Positions 13,146-26,555 of a stretch of DNA of 64,000 bases are shown in pieces. Each line of letters starts with the position of its first letter. Position 1 is the stretch's first letter. The notes under the pieces are model-generated. The model had not been told where the DNA came from and searched no databases. It saw only the letters and a program-made list of their open reading frames with translations. Source of the DNA: Latrodectus hesperus (Eukaryota > Arthropoda > Arachnida > Araneae > Theridiidae); assembly GCA_037975125.1 (NCBI GenBank), contig CM075850.1:129432181-129496180 (forward strand). Direction: 5' to 3'. Both the position numbers and the translations under genes were made by a program.

Positions 13146-13386
13146 TGCTTTTTGGGAGGACTTATTATCTAGGGGAAACCACACATACCACACACACACA
13201 CACAATTTCAAGTGTCACAAGGGAGTAAACCCAGAAAACTCCTAAGCACCCACTCTGACGGACGTACACAGAAGACAGGTAAACAACATCTATCTCTCAT
13301 TGCTCAACAGTGGATGGAATTGAACCCGCAACCTTATGTTGCCAAGAGAGCTGTTTTATCACTAGGATACACTGAGCACTTTTAAC
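13146..13386 (-). mobile_element. tRNA-derived SINE, family D, antisense
   Basis: Read on the minus strand, the head contains TAGTGATAAAACAGC (A-box-like) and GGTTGCGGGTTCAATTCC (B-box-like). The body GTGGGTGCTTAGGAGTTTTC follows, with a (TG)n stretch at the 3' end. A second antisense copy with the same body is at 27647-27803. The family name is mine. Confidence 0.7.
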
Positions 13387-13471
13387 ATAATTGCTTGATG
13401 TTTTCACACAGTTTGTTGTCCTTTTCGGCCTTCTATAATCAGTTTTTTGTCTCTTAATTTGAATCATATAC

Positions 13472-13610
13472 AATTGTTGTTGTTGTTGTTTTTCTATGAC
13501 ACTTAGACAAGCCAAGCTCGCTTTTGCCTTTGGCAGTGCGAATTAAGTCAATAGGGAGCGTCTTTCGTTTGGATCAGAGCACCACGAAGGTGAAAGTACG
13601 ACTTTGCTCT
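13472..13610 (-). mobile_element. SINE family B 3' fragment, antisense
   Basis: The + strand shows (TTG)n, then ATGACACTTAGACAAGCCAAG, then ACCACGAAGGTGAAAGTACG. This is the reverse complement of the family B tail (body, then GCGAGCTTGGCTTGTCC, then AAC repeats). The tRNA-like head is absent and the fragment abuts an unrelated GC-rich repeat. Confidence 0.85.
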
Positions 13611-13885
13611 TTTTAAGGTGCCTCGTCATTTTGAACCACGGTCAGGTGACGAGGCCACACCTGAGCTGGCACCCTTCTCTCCACATCCACGCCACACCAG
13701 CGGAAGGACTTTGGACGTCACATATTAACGTGGACACGTCCCCAACCCACGGAGCTCCAGCAATCCATTGAAGGAGAGTACACCGTGGTCACCCTCCCAA
13801 CCACTGCCCTCGGCAAATGATGCTTCCTTTGCTGAGCTTAAGGGAAGCGGCGTGAAGCTACTGAGCCACTGGAGCTCACATCATA
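13611..13885. repeat. GC-rich interspersed repeat fragment (family C)
   Basis: GC-rich block with TTTTGAACCACGGTCAGGTG, GAGGCCACACCTGAGCTGGC and CACGCCACACCAGCGG. A diverged relative starts near 62990 (TTTTGAACCACGATCAAGTG). I believe this is a widespread spider repeat, from memory only. No open frame of note. Confidence 0.55.
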
Positions 13886-16800
13886 TAGTTTAAACTCGAT
13901 TATAAGGCTTTACAAACATCCGTGCGTATGATAGGATCCAATCTACGACCTTTTAAAATACTGGAATAAATGTGCTCATTATTCATTTATTTTTCAGTAA
14001 TATGTTCCATAATACACCTTATATTATTTTAACTTTAGTGTTATCTCCAAATATTTTTCATGTATTCCTCGAAATTAACGATCCGGAATTTTAGCTACAA
14101 AATTTGTATAATAGAGATTGCAATACTAAATAATAAGTTCGTTATCATTGATAAATTTAGTATTCACATGGAAACGTGGATGAGAATTCATATTTGTTAA
14201 AAGTTATCAGAGTGTTTTTTCTTGATCCACCCAGATAATATTTCATAAAATGCATGTCATGCAGCTCTGTGATTGAATTATATTCATGAATTTTCATTAT
14301 TAACTATACATTTATAAATAATACAATTGTAAGTAATACATACATAATAATAAGCTATAAATTTACTGTTATCAATAATTGGAATATTATTCTAAATTAA
14401 AAATCCTTATTTATTATTATAATGTTCAAACTGATGCTTACGTGTAAAATACTATTCCCTCATTTAATTTTTTAATGTCTCAATTAATTAGTTCCCCTAC
14501 GATTGTTTTCTTTTATCAAATACACACATATGTGTGTATAAATAGATCTGGAATATAGTGAATATATGTTGAAAAGCTTCGATCACTGATTTACTTTTTT
14601 CTTCAAATATCAACATGTACTGTAACTTTCAAAACTATCAAACTAAAAACGTATTTCTGAGAAACATTTTTTGAGACAATTCAAAGCCATTCGAAACTTG
14701 ATATTTTCTCATGAAACAATTTTCAAAGTATTTAGCTAATGAGAATTTAATTATTGTGCTTCTTTAATTTATTTATTAATTACATGGAATATTATTGCAT
14801 GGAAATAAATATTACATGGAAATAAACAAATCTTTGAAAACGATATTGGAATTTTTACTCAAGTGAATATAATTATAAGCCCAATAAGTAATTGTGAGAT
14901 CGATTTGTTTTATATAAGCGTATAACTTCTTTAATCATTAAAAATTCTAAACTTTGCAGGTAGAACAGTTTTAAGCAATAATACTTTTCATTTTAAACAA
15001 TTGGAAATGAATGTTTTAAAATTATTAATTTTTTTAAGATTTTTTATGCTAACGACTTATCAACATCTTTATGCTGCACATTATGAAAACAAAACTGTAA
15101 CAGAAATTGACAAATGTAATGTGACATTTTTTGATAAATTCTGCATGATAATTATGAAAAAAAAAATTTTAATAGAAAATTATCATGATTTCTTAACATG
15201 AATAATCATGAAATTGAATCAAAGTTTCAATCTTATCTGAAAAAATTCTAAAATTTCTAACAAAAATTTTTATATAATAATTTCACACTTGAAAAGGCAT
15301 TTGACAGGATTTTTTTTGATATATGTTTCAGTGGTTTCTCGAATAATCTTCATTTCAATTATAAATTACGTAATTGATAATTAACTTTATAATAATTAAT
15401 ATTTTGCTCTATTTTTATTTCTAGTTTAATAAAATTTCTCGAATAAATTAGGAAAAGGTATTTTTATTTAGTTAAAAAATAAAATAAATAAAAAATTTGA
15501 TGTTCATTGCCTAGATAACTTAAGTTAAAAATATTTAGAAAAAAAAACTATTAATTTGAATTCTGCTAAGATTTCAAAACATTTTTAGAAAAAGAGAAAT
15601 CTTTAATTAAAATCCTTAAAGAAAAACTAAGTCATCAAATTAATATTTCCACATAGAAATTAGAAAATTCAAAAATATTATAATTATATTATACTAGAAA
15701 GTTTTATATTCCTTAGATAAAGTTATAAAAAAGACAATTGATCGATCGCTTTTTTAACTTTTCTTTTGTTATTAAATGAAAACTTTGATTAGAGTTTGTC
15801 ATTACGAATTCTATATAATTTAAAAAATATGAAAGAGATTCTATTATTAACGATGATGCACCAGGTTTTGTACTAGTTATCAGTCAAGTACCACAGGAAA
15901 ATTACCAGAAAAGAAACAATCATTAAAACACTATTTTAATATTAGGAGTTCTATAATTAAAATATTTAAAATTAATTTACCATAAATGAAGTCTTAATGT
16001 TACAGCTGCCTTATTTTGAAACTCCTCATTTTTAAAGTATTTTTTATTCTCTGGAAAAGAAAATTGTCACACGAGTTTGAAAATAAAAAAGTGAATTTTT
16101 TGAATTTTTATTTTTGTTGTGTTTGTACATCTTAAATTAAGCTGATACGTTTCCTTGGCGAATCTTTATGAACAATGCTCGCTTAATGTTACCGAATTTC
16201 AGCTGTACGTTCAAAATATTGTCGGATAAAGAAAGAGATCGCCACGAGTGTGGCGAAGAACTCATGGATGGATCATATCCGAGGCGCCAAAAAGGGAATG
16301 TCCTTCGCACTTGTACACAATAAAATCCATTTACAAGAGGTGATTTGGCGAAATGGCTGCTTTCTTTTGCCCAAGCCAGTCGTAAAAGCAATAAAATCAT
16401 TGCTGGTGTGTTGGCCCAAAGTCTCCATTGCACGTGACCACTTTTATTGTGGAATTTTATTGGTCAACAAGCATCGGAATATGTAGTCCTCTTCTTCAGA
16501 AATAAGAAATCTAACAAAATCTACAGTTTAACTACTAAAACTGAAGAAAAAGGGAAGCTGTTTATAGCGAATAATCATTACTTTGAAATGAAGCATATTT
16601 TTTGTTTCTAAGATTGTTAATTTAACATTATATTTTAAATATAATTCTTTTATAAATTCATATATTTAATATTCAAAAAAAACCTTTCGAGATTTTATAT
16701 GATGAACACAAAATCATGATACATTTATAATAAATTATTGCAAATTAATATTTAACTTTACTCAACTTAATATTAATTTTTTGGGAAATTAGAAAAATCG

Positions 16801-18056
16801 CTTACAAATAATAGAACATTTCCAATTCAATTGATAATATTGGTTGCAGATATCATTTGCTAATATTTTTCATTGGATTCGAGTGAAATAATATGCCATT
16901 AATGTATATGTTAGGCAGTAGATTTATTTTTTAAGCTTAATAAATGAAGAAGTATTAGAAGAAAATTATTTAATTATCAGGGATAATAATTTGTAAAACA
17001 TATATAAATTTTTTGAAAATTGGAATTCTTAAGAAATTTATGAAGCTAGACTAATAATTTAAGCGTTAATTTTAAATTTGTGTAATTAATCAAAATCACT
17101 AAAAACTAAAAATCATTGACTGAATTTAAATTACTCGTCAAAATATTAATTATACTTTGTAAACTCCATACTTACAAATTATAAGTTTAAGCAGTATAAT
17201 TTGTAAATTAATACTGCTTATATATGTACGAAAAAGATGAAGATATTTAGGACAAAGTATAACATTTTTTAGAAAATTTAGATTGACTAAGGCCCGCATT
17301 TTTATCACAGCAAAATAATGAAATTATTAATTTATATTTGTAAACAAGAACAATAATCGTCATAGAATCATTAAAAGTTTCCTTGTATTATTGTTGCTTA
17401 TAATTAAAGACAACGTAATGCGTTTAAACTTAATTACTCAGCTTGAAAATATTCAAACGGAGATATCATTATCAATAACTTTATTTCGAATCTTGATATT
17501 TGATAAGAAACAAATTCGTCATCATTAAAGTTGACATTTTTATGAAAAAATCTGTGATAATTTAAATTAAGTTTAACCTTTTTAATTTCTTTAAGCTTTC
17601 GTACAAATTAAGATGCATACTTTTGTTATATAAGGAAGATAACTGCAAATTTCTTTAATCAATAAGCATACATTCTAAAATGCTGGGGATATATAACAGT
17701 TCCACAAGCAAAATAATACAGCGCATGTATAGTTGTTGAGAAATAAAATACCACTATGAAAACATAACTTTTTTAAAAGCTTTTTTTTTTATCAAATTTA
17801 TATTTAATATATATAGCAATTAAGTTTCTGTGCTTATAAATATAAAAATATACATAATTTAAATTTTTTTTAAATAAAAAATTTGAAACATACATTTTAA
17901 AACTGTAATGTTGCAACATGCATCTGATTTCAGATCGGCTTTCGTTTTAACAATTAATTACGATCGTATCATTTTTAATCGAATTGCACTAACAGAAGAA
18001 CAAACAATTAAATGAAAATGAAATGTTCATATAAAAGAATTATAAACACATATATT
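13886..18056. other. AT-rich non-coding stretch with one GC-richer island
   Basis: Almost all AT-rich. A short + frame at 15001-15201 begins with a hydrophobic run (LKLLIFLRFF) but is explained by A/T-rich codons and has only two Cys, so I do not call it a gene. The patch at 16137-16490 is listed separately. A small hairpin lies near 17195-17222 (AGCAGTAT paired with ATACTGCT). Confidence 0.5.
16137..16490. other. GC-richer island with an E-box, function unknown
   Basis: About 350 bp of complex sequence that is open in two frames: a 98-codon minus frame and a 78-codon plus frame. It contains a CACGTG E-box near 16432 and dyad-like CCACGAGTGTGG near 16242. Neither frame shows a known domain. 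It could be a promoter or 5' exon region lying between the two leader-exon copies, or an unrecognised repeat. Evidence is too thin to choose. Confidence 0.2.
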
Positions 18057-18318
18057 GGTCAGCGTGCCTGACTACGGATAAAAAGGTTTTGGGTTCGAAT
18101 CCCGGTTCGGGCATGGATGTACTTTCTCTCTCTATCTATCATGTCTTTGTCCTTTCCTTGTATGAATGTGTAGTGAATGGTTACCTACCTTTTAAATGGG
18201 TACCTATGACATTTGTGTACTGAGGAAGTCGGACTCCACACCAAAATATGGTTCAGTTGGAAAAGTGGAAAAGCGCACCCCATGTTGCCAGCCTAGTTGG
18301 CACACGACAACAACAATA
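18057..18318 (+). mobile_element. SINE family A, 5'-truncated head
   Basis: Begins inside the tRNA-like head (GGTCAGCGTGCCTGACTACG), keeps the B box GGGTTCGAATCCCGG and then follows the family A body to GCCAGCCTAGTTGGCAC and ACGACAACAACAA. It is very similar to 5595-5877. Confidence 0.85.
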
Positions 18319-21300
18319 TTCAATATTTTAAAAAACTATATGTTTAAATTTATAAAATTATCTCTATTTCTCCATTATATTCCTTTAACGATAATCGCCG
18401 AAAAAAAGGGAAAAAATCGTAAATTATTGAATGACACTCGACAATGAATGAATAAACACATATTTATAAACCGAACATTTCTTGTTTTTATTTAAAATTT
18501 TAAAATTTGAGTTTACGTATAATTTAAAAAGATTATGAATTCATTTAAATTAGCTGTTGTGTAAGTATATAGAAGTAAAATGGGTAACAAGCTATTTTCT
18601 CTTAAATCGTGGATCAATAGAAGCTTCGCTAAACTATCGTAGATAAAATGCTTTAAAATACTGTCTCCTCAAATTTTTGAAAAATTAACAACACTAAGAA
18701 TTACTATGAGTGTTAAATAGATTCTGTGTTAAGATGGTGGTCGAAAAAAATGCTTGTTCGCAGCAAAGCTGGGACATTACAACATTAAACTGGAAAAAAA
18801 TGAGGAAAAGAATTTAATAAATCTTGGATTGTCAAAGTAAAACAAGTACTTTGAATATAAACTAGTAGCTTTTCAAAGCATTATACTAAAACAGGAACGC
18901 ATACAATGTGTTAAGGTGAAGAAATTGAGCACTGTGTTTCGCACACACAAACTGCATTTGAATCTTGTTGCCTTCTGAAAAAAAAGCTGTCATGTATCGT
19001 TTAAGCGGAAGAATGCTAACCAGTGCGTTTCTTATTCGATAGAAGTTGAATTATATCCGACCGATTTTGTAGCTTATGTAACAAAATATCGTAATGATAA
19101 GGATACCATGACTGTCTGCAAAATATCAAATTAGTGGTTTCAGGATACTCATACCATCTCTGGCCGGTCGTCAGCGTTAATTATAATCACAAATAACAAT
19201 AAAATAGACATGTTGCAACATGATCTTTATGGATAATATAGTCATGTACTGTTTTAAGAAATGCCACAAGACAAAAGTTGTATGCATGGAAGTTTGACCA
19301 TGATTTGCAGTAGTATGATTTGTCAGATCAACAATAGTGGTTTCAACTGCTTTTGACTCTCATTGCAAACCAGAGACCTTCAGTAGTATGATCAACAGTG
19401 ATTCTGATCATAGAAATGTAGTGTGATATCAAGTTTGTTGACGTATCCGGGTTTATAGTATCATGGTAGAGTCGTATTCTTGTTAGGTGACAATGTGAAG
19501 GATGTATTTTGTCCAATGTACATTCGATATCGCCATATTTGCCTTATACCATGAATGATTGATTGGCCTTCAATTTGGATTAACGCTTTAGTCAGCTCTT
19601 ATTCTCGCTAGCTATACTTTGACTGAAGTCGTTACATTTTTGTTGTGATCGGCTTAACCTACCTCTACTCCTAGCGAAGTGTACAGCAGGTTAATGTAAG
19701 AATACATATGACCATCATTGTACAAACTTTCCTAGGTACAGAAAATGTTCAACTACTGTCCAGCATATTCTTCGGATCTTTGACCAGAAAAGAACCTTTC
19801 TTCAATGGTTGCCGAGCAATTAACTGGTCGTCATGCATAGGTCACTGCGGTCAATGAACTTTGGTATCTTTCAGTGTTGTATGAGCAGCACTATTTGTGT
19901 ATACCCTCCAATATCTGTTTGAGTCCATGCCAGGGGTATAAGTGCAGTTGTAAATGAAAGAGTGGCTGTTCTAAGGGTTAATTTCACAAGATCTGGACTT
20001 CAAATTTCTTGAAAATTTAATCAATTATTTCTAGCATAATTCATTTTGTCTAATAAATATGTTATACTTCTTCCTGGTGCTGTAACTTAAAAGGCCAGTG
20101 ATGTAGTTTTTGTATTTGATGATATTTATTATTACAATTTTTAAATTAAATTATGAAAATTAATGTTAACGTAACTTAAATTTTGTCTTTATGTTGAGGA
20201 TAAGAAACTGCATTTTCACTGGAAAATTTGGTACTTTTCCATTATAACGGCTTATGATCCGAAAGATATGTTTCAAGCGAAAATAATATGACGTAGATAC
20301 GAGGATTTTATTGGCTCAAAATTTTATTTTAAATCTAATATATATCAATCGAATTTTTTACCCAAAAATTAATTGAAAAATCATAAACAATGGTAAACAA
20401 GCTAAAGCTAGTTGGTGCAAAAGATTGCTTGGTGCTAATTTTTTCAGTTAAAAGGAGCATTACGGTCTCAAATCAGCCAAAACAAAAAAAAGCCAAATAC
20501 CGCAAAATTTAATTTTGTTTCATTTAAAAAAGGTAATATTGCATAAAACTTACGCAATCGATCACTGATGCAATTGCTAAGCGGTTTCCACCAGAAATAA
20601 ACATTGGCGTTTAAATAAGTTTTGTCTATAAATGATAATTATTCAGTTTATAAAATGTAAATATAAAATGTTTGTATTAATTTTTAGTAGTTTTTTTTAA
20701 AAACGTATGACTTTGTAAAGAGTATACGCTGTATACAAATGGAATATTTTTGGAATTAGGATTTTTGTTCGATAATTTACGATTTTTTTTTTTTTTTTTT
20801 TGGCGATTATCGAACAGAGAATATAATGGAAAAGTACCGATAATTTCGTAAATATAGACATTTTAGTTTTCTAAAATGTTGAATCAAAATATTTAATATC
20901 TTTAATTGATGATTTGAAAGAATCGAATTCTGAATAATTACTGCACATTTTCTAACAGCAAATCATTAATAATTATCAGATTAGTAAGAAAGCTTATAGT
21001 ATCTCAACCTTTAGCATATACTTTTTTAAATTAATTTCAGGTAAAGATACTAAAGTTTAAGTTACACAGTATCACAAATATGTCTCATATTCATAGAATA
21101 ATGGATATGAGTGTAGCATCTCAAATTTAAGATGTTATTTTTTTAATTTAAAGCATTTACATTTTTTGAAAAATGTTTTAGATTTAAGCTTTTAAATCAC
21201 AAATAGATCTCATATTTGAATTCATTGATACAAGCCTCTGTCACTTATTTTTATTTACACGATTCAAATTTCGCTTCCGAATTATAAAAGTGACTTACAT

Positions 21301-23421
21301 TCGCATATTCCGATATACAAATGTTTTGCATTTATAAAATTATGTAACTGCATGCATTTTATTTGAAAAAAATTCTACCTTTGTATTATCTAAATTTGAT
21401 TTAAATGAATTGCAAAATAAAATTTAAAATGTAGGGTCTACACTAAATTTTGACTTTTGGAATCACAAATATGTCGCACATTCTTATATATTCATGGATT
21501 ATCGCTTAGCACCATTACAATACTAAGAATAACGATATTAAACTATAATCTTTTTTTTCAATAGATTATTACTTTTACATTGTTTATAATTTTTTATTTT
21601 TTGTTGGAGATAACAATAATACTTTTGCAAAAAGAAGAAGTTTTGATTTTAAATGGATACTTTTATCGTCTAATTAACTTTTCAATGTGGCTTTTTTATT
21701 CTTAAAAAAACATTTTTATATTCATAGTTTATTCTATTTCGCACGCTGTACATCATTTTATAAAAAATATTTCTAAAAGATAAAATAACAACTAGTTTGC
21801 ATAATAAACTATAGATTGTAAATCAAAATTTGATAAATTTTGAAAAAAGATAAAATATAAACTTCATACTCCCATTGAAGTTAATCCGCAATATGTGGAT
21901 TTATTAACTATAAATTTACAAAAGTTTTAGTCAATTTTAAAGAATGTTTATTTGTTGTAAAATATTTGGTACAAAGAATCTGAAATATTTCGTAATATGA
22001 AAAATAATGAATTATTAACTAAAGAAAATATATTCTTTTCCATGACAGAATTCATTGTAATTATTTATACTCCTATGAAATTTTTAAGGAAATTTAAATT
22101 TTAATGAGAAGTAATAAATTAATTTTCCCAGTTGTCTCAATTTTTATCTTTTTAAAAACATTTTTTCATTCAAATTGTTTTAAATCTACAAGAATGAAAA
22201 ATTGGGGTGCTCAGGTTTAAAAAAATAATTCCGGAAAATATGTATTAAATGCGTTAAATACATGCGGTTTCATATACATTTTGAGCATTTTATTTTTAAT
22301 CTATACGACCGAGAATTGTATTTGGAAAGAAAAAAGTGCGACTTACCTATTAAGTTAATTTTTTTATCACTTATCTCACTGAATGTGATGTCTCAGTGAC
22401 AAAATAATCGAACTTCTAAATCTGTCTAATATTTTCTATCAAATTAATGATAAGTCTTTGGAAAAAAAGAGCTTTTGAGAAAATACATTTTAATTAAAAG
22501 ATAATGACTTATGTGGCAGCAGATGTATTGAATAAATAATAAAAATTAAGAAAATACATTTATAAATTAATTATAGTATCGAATTTTATGAACTAAAAAT
22601 GTTTTATTATTTTTCTTTTATATATATTCCTCTTTTATAAGTGCATATATATAAAACCTTATATTTTATGCATATTAAACCTGTATTGCTGTAAAATACG
22701 TAACTAAACATAGCGACATGTATCACATTTACTGAGTAATTTTCTAGCAATTTTCATTTCAATTGTTGAATAAAATTAAACAATAAATGTGTGTGCCACA
22801 TAAAATTTTAATATGCTGAAAGAATTTTTTTCTTTAACACTTATTTTAAGAAATTCATTGGTTTGTAATAATTTTTCTCATTATTTATTCTATTGTACTT
22901 AGTTGATATTTTAATTTTTTTCGTAAATTACTAAGAAATCAGTAATTTTTTGTAATTATTAAAAGATAATTTCTATATCTAAAAACATGTATAGAATTTC
23001 TGTTTTTCCTAAACTACAGTAGGTTGCTTATTTTACTTTATGTGCGCATGTATATCATTTTTGTATCATAGTTTTTTTCCTCATTTCAGAGTTTCCTTTT
23101 ATTTTAATGAAGATTAATTTAACTGCAAATCAAAATTAAATTAAACCAAATTTATTTGCAATTCTTTTATAATTATTTTATTAATTTTTAATACATTTTC
23201 TTATTAATATATTTATCAATTATTTCGTTTCATAATTTTATTATAAATTATTTTAAAATACTTTTTTATTAATTAAAAAGAAATTTCAAAGCTTGAAAAG
23301 TATGTGAAGTTATAATTTTCTCCAAACTATAGCAAGTCATTTATTTCTCCTTGTGTGGTTTAATGATGAAGTGTGCTTGAGTTTATCCACATCATTTCTA
23401 AATCCTGATTTCCTCTATTTC
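18319..23421. other. Non-coding stretch; 18900-20040 more complex, unclassified
   Basis: From about 18900 to 20040 the sequence is less AT-biased and full of near-coding-like text broken by stops in all frames. I tried to read it as a Tc1, LINE or Tigger transposase on both strands and found no convincing catalytic motif, so it stays unclassified as a probable old transposon. The rest to 23421 is AT-rich with a T-run at about 20786. The final bases (CTGATTTCCTCTATTTCCAG) form a good pyrimidine tract and acceptor for leader-exon copy 2. Confidence 0.45.
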
Positions 23422-23424
23422 CAG

Positions 23425-23509
23425 GGGTCCAAATGTGGGCAGTCGTCCTGACAGTGATGGGAATTCAGGTGGCGTCCAGTTTTCAAATAGGAGCCTCAGA
23501 TAACAACAA
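23425..23509 (+). CDS. Leader exon, copy 2: N-terminus of Cys-loop ligand-gated channel subunit
   Basis: This is the first coding exon of the channel as I read it. A strong pyrimidine tract and CAG precede GGGTCCAA-ATG. The ATG is at 23433 and encodes MWAVVLTVMGIQVASS, a short hydrophobic signal peptide that would send the subunit to the secretory pathway, then FQIGASDNN. The GTAAGT donor at 23510 leaves AA, which joins the A at 29779 to complete Lys26. This is the copy nearer to exon 2 (6.3 kb) and it has the better acceptor, so it is the more likely functional one. The exact start is open: the frame extends upstream to the acceptor (Val-Gln), so an upstream exon might add residues. Copy 1 at 7667 is identical. 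Confidence 0.75.
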
Positions 23510-23526
23510 GTAAGTAAATATTCATT

Positions 23527-23895
23527 TATGGCCGGCCGTGGAAGCCTAATGGTTTGGGCTTCTGTCCGGAAGGGCTGGGTTCGATTTCCACTGCCGCCAA
23601 AGAACCACCGAGTACATGATCAATATACGTGCTCATTAAATGTGTGGAATAGAAAGTCATGCGATCGATCATTGAGCAGTCATCATGGGTGGAATGGTCT
23701 AGAGAAAATTTCCATCCCTTCAGATCAAAGTCAAAATTGAGGAAGAGGTTACTCTGGTTGATGCCATCTATCGGAGGAGTCTTAGAGCAAAGACGTACTT
23801 TCACCTTCGTGGTGCTCTGGCTAAGCGAAAGACCCTTCTGATTTAATTCTCTAGCGAGCTTGACTTTGGTCCAAGTGTCATAAATCACAACATCA
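23527..23895 (+). mobile_element. SINE family B, full length, just inside intron 1
   Basis: Begins 17 bp after the leader-exon donor. It shows the head with GGGTTCGATTTCCAC, the body ACCGAGTACATGATC and GTACTTTCACCTTCG, a tail CTAGCGAGCTTGACTTTGG and a degenerate (AAC/ATC) end. It matches 7769-8090 closely. The head is identical up to the B box, with scattered differences after it. Confidence 0.88.
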
Positions 23896-23957
23896 ATTTA
23901 TGTTTTCCATAGATAATATTATATACATATATGTATATAAAATATTTATAAAGTATC

Positions 23958-23980
23958 ATATATATATATATATATAAAGT

Positions 23981-24076
<96 letters not shown>
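23958..24076. repeat. Compound (TA)n-(GATA)n microsatellite
   Basis: TA runs interrupted by a repeated AAAGTATCATATA unit, then about eleven GATA units from 24029, decaying into AGATAAATAG. A simple-sequence tract, not coding. Confidence 0.97.
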
Positions 24077-24077
<1 letters not shown>

Positions 24078-24090
24078 GATAGATAAATAG

Positions 24091-26555
24091 ATATATATTA
24101 CTTTATAAATATGTTCCTGTTTCTTTATCAAGGAAAATTGTTAGACGAAATATATTTAGCAACAATTGAAATTAATTAACAGAAAATTCAAGTTCGTAAT
24201 AAATTTAAAAATTAAAGCAATTTTTTGGAAGTATTTTTGTGGAATTTTCAGATTTATCATTTATAGCAAGTATAACATAAATAATGTACAAAAATTAAAT
24301 AAGCAGAGTATGAGTTGGAGGGATTATATTATTAAGAGAATCGATTAAAGAATGGATTCTTATAAAAATATCAAATGGAATGAATTTGCATACTTCAGTA
24401 CTTAAAACTTTACCTTAAAAAATTAAAATTAGTTTTTAAACCTTAAATTAATTCTTAATAAATATCGAGAAAAGTCCAATTTTTATTCGGAATTAAATCT
24501 TTTTAATTCAATTAAATACCGACAAAAAATGATTGAAAATTTAATCCAGGTAAATTTGACACTCATAAAGCGATAAAATTCAATTTATTTTTTATTTTTG
24601 TATATTTATTTCAATCATCATTTTACAGGCAGTATTATTTTAATATTTTGTATTAAATACTTATTTTAATTTATAGACATTGTATCAAGATTTTTGACAC
24701 CCCTTTTTATAATCACAAAACTGCTCCATATATAAGGAATTACGAAACATGCATTTAACAAACTTAGCATTACAAATTTAGTATCTACAACATTCTATAT
24801 TATTAGAAACAAACATGAACCATTATGAACATATCTGTTACATTTAAACAGAAAATAAGACCTTTAGCAAGCTAAAGGTTAAGCTGCCAGTTAGTTTTGC
24901 CAAAATAAACAGTGTTGCTGAAAATATGTTGCTTTTGCAGATATTTTAAATGTGAAAAGTCATAAAAAAAAATCAATCCAACTCTATTCACATCTCTATT
25001 TTCTACTTTGTGTGAATAACTATTTCATAATAGTACATAATTTCTTATATCTCTAAATATACCTTTAAAATTGTACAATATTTTTTATCAATATTCTATG
25101 TTTTGAAACAAAATGTTTGATGAAAATTTTGTTTCAGTATGTACATTCATTTACATATAGTTTAGTTGATCATTAATACAATTTATTATTATGTTTATTA
25201 AATTCACATAGCCAAGACATAGCGAAATCAAGTGTCATAAGTAACAACACAATATTATTATGAAATTCAGGAAAATTCAAATCTGTTTATCAAAAACTGT
25301 TTATCTTTCATATAAAAATGTTTTTTGGTTTATTTATGAAATTATTTCCATAAAAATTACAAAAATGTTTTTATAAATACTTTTATATATCATTAAAAAT
25401 ATAAATTATTTTTAAGAATATAAATTATAAAAAATTATTATTAATAAGTATAGTTATTAAAGAATATAAATTTGTTATTTTCATATTAAGCATAAACAAA
25501 TAAATTATGTTTTATCAATTATATTTTGCCCTGAAAATTTTTATAAATTTTAAAAGATTTTAAAAACCGCTTCAAAATTTTTTAATTAATAGCTAAATAA
25601 ATTTGCACTTTTCAAAAATTATTAATTATATATAAATTACTAATAAAAATTTAAATGTACACATCAAATTTAAAAGTATTTAAGATATATTCCATTTATA
25701 TTTGAGTTTGACAGCTAAAATGTGTATCTCCTGAATTTTAATTCTTTTTGTTGCTTTTTTAATTAAACGTTTTTGTGTGTGATGTTTTACATTTCGATGA
25801 CTTAGATGAATATATATTTCTTATCAAATCTTCATTTTTAAATTTCAAAATTCAACAATATTTAATTTTTAATAAAAGCGTTATTCTGGAATATTAAATT
25901 AGATAATTTTAAATAAACAATTCAGTTACATGTACAGAAACAAGTTGTTTGCTTAATATTTTCTGTAAAATTAATTAATAATTTATTTTAAGTCTAAAAA
26001 TTTCTAAAATAAATATGCATTTACATTATACAATTTTCAAATTTTATTTTTCAAAATATGAAGTTATAAAATTTTATATTTAAGTGATCAGATGAATATG
26101 TTAAAACCAAACAATAATAAATTTTTAATTAAGAGAAAAGACGACTAACAACAAAAAAACTGTTACAACGACTGCGCAGATTAATTAATGGGCGTGGCAC
26201 ATTTTTCCTTAATTGTGAAACCTATCTCTGTAACCACGACGAGGATACACAATCAGAGCCATGGGCGTTTTCATGGTAACTATTTTTGCTTAAAATTTTA
26301 TTCCTGGAGTAAACGACCATTGCCATGAAATTCCTTTTCGCTTCATGGTCTTATCTTCTCATTTTTATAAAAAAAATAAATACCTCAAAATATAAAAATT
26401 TGTAATTGTTTTGTAAATTTCTAACATTTATTCAAAGTTACCCAACTCATTGTTGTAAAATTGTCTTATTGCTTAAAAACTATGAGATACATATTTTATC
26501 TTAGCGTGTTTTTAATTTCTGTGATGTTTGAAGAGTTTTTAGATATTAAGGGACA
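24091..26555. other. Intron 1, AT-rich, with a small GC-richer patch
   Basis: Non-coding intron sequence. A short imperfect palindrome (TGAAACAAAAT paired with ATTTTGTTTCA) lies at 25104-25136. Around 26155-26345 there is a more complex patch with GGGCGTGGCAC and CCACGACGAGG, of unknown origin. No exon-like open frame with splice sites was seen. Confidence 0.5.

Noticed and set aside
15001..15201. Small + frame with a hydrophobic N-terminus, considered as a secreted peptide
   Set aside because: Phe, Leu and Ile runs are expected from A/T-rich DNA. It has only two Cys, no splice or promoter context and no family motif.
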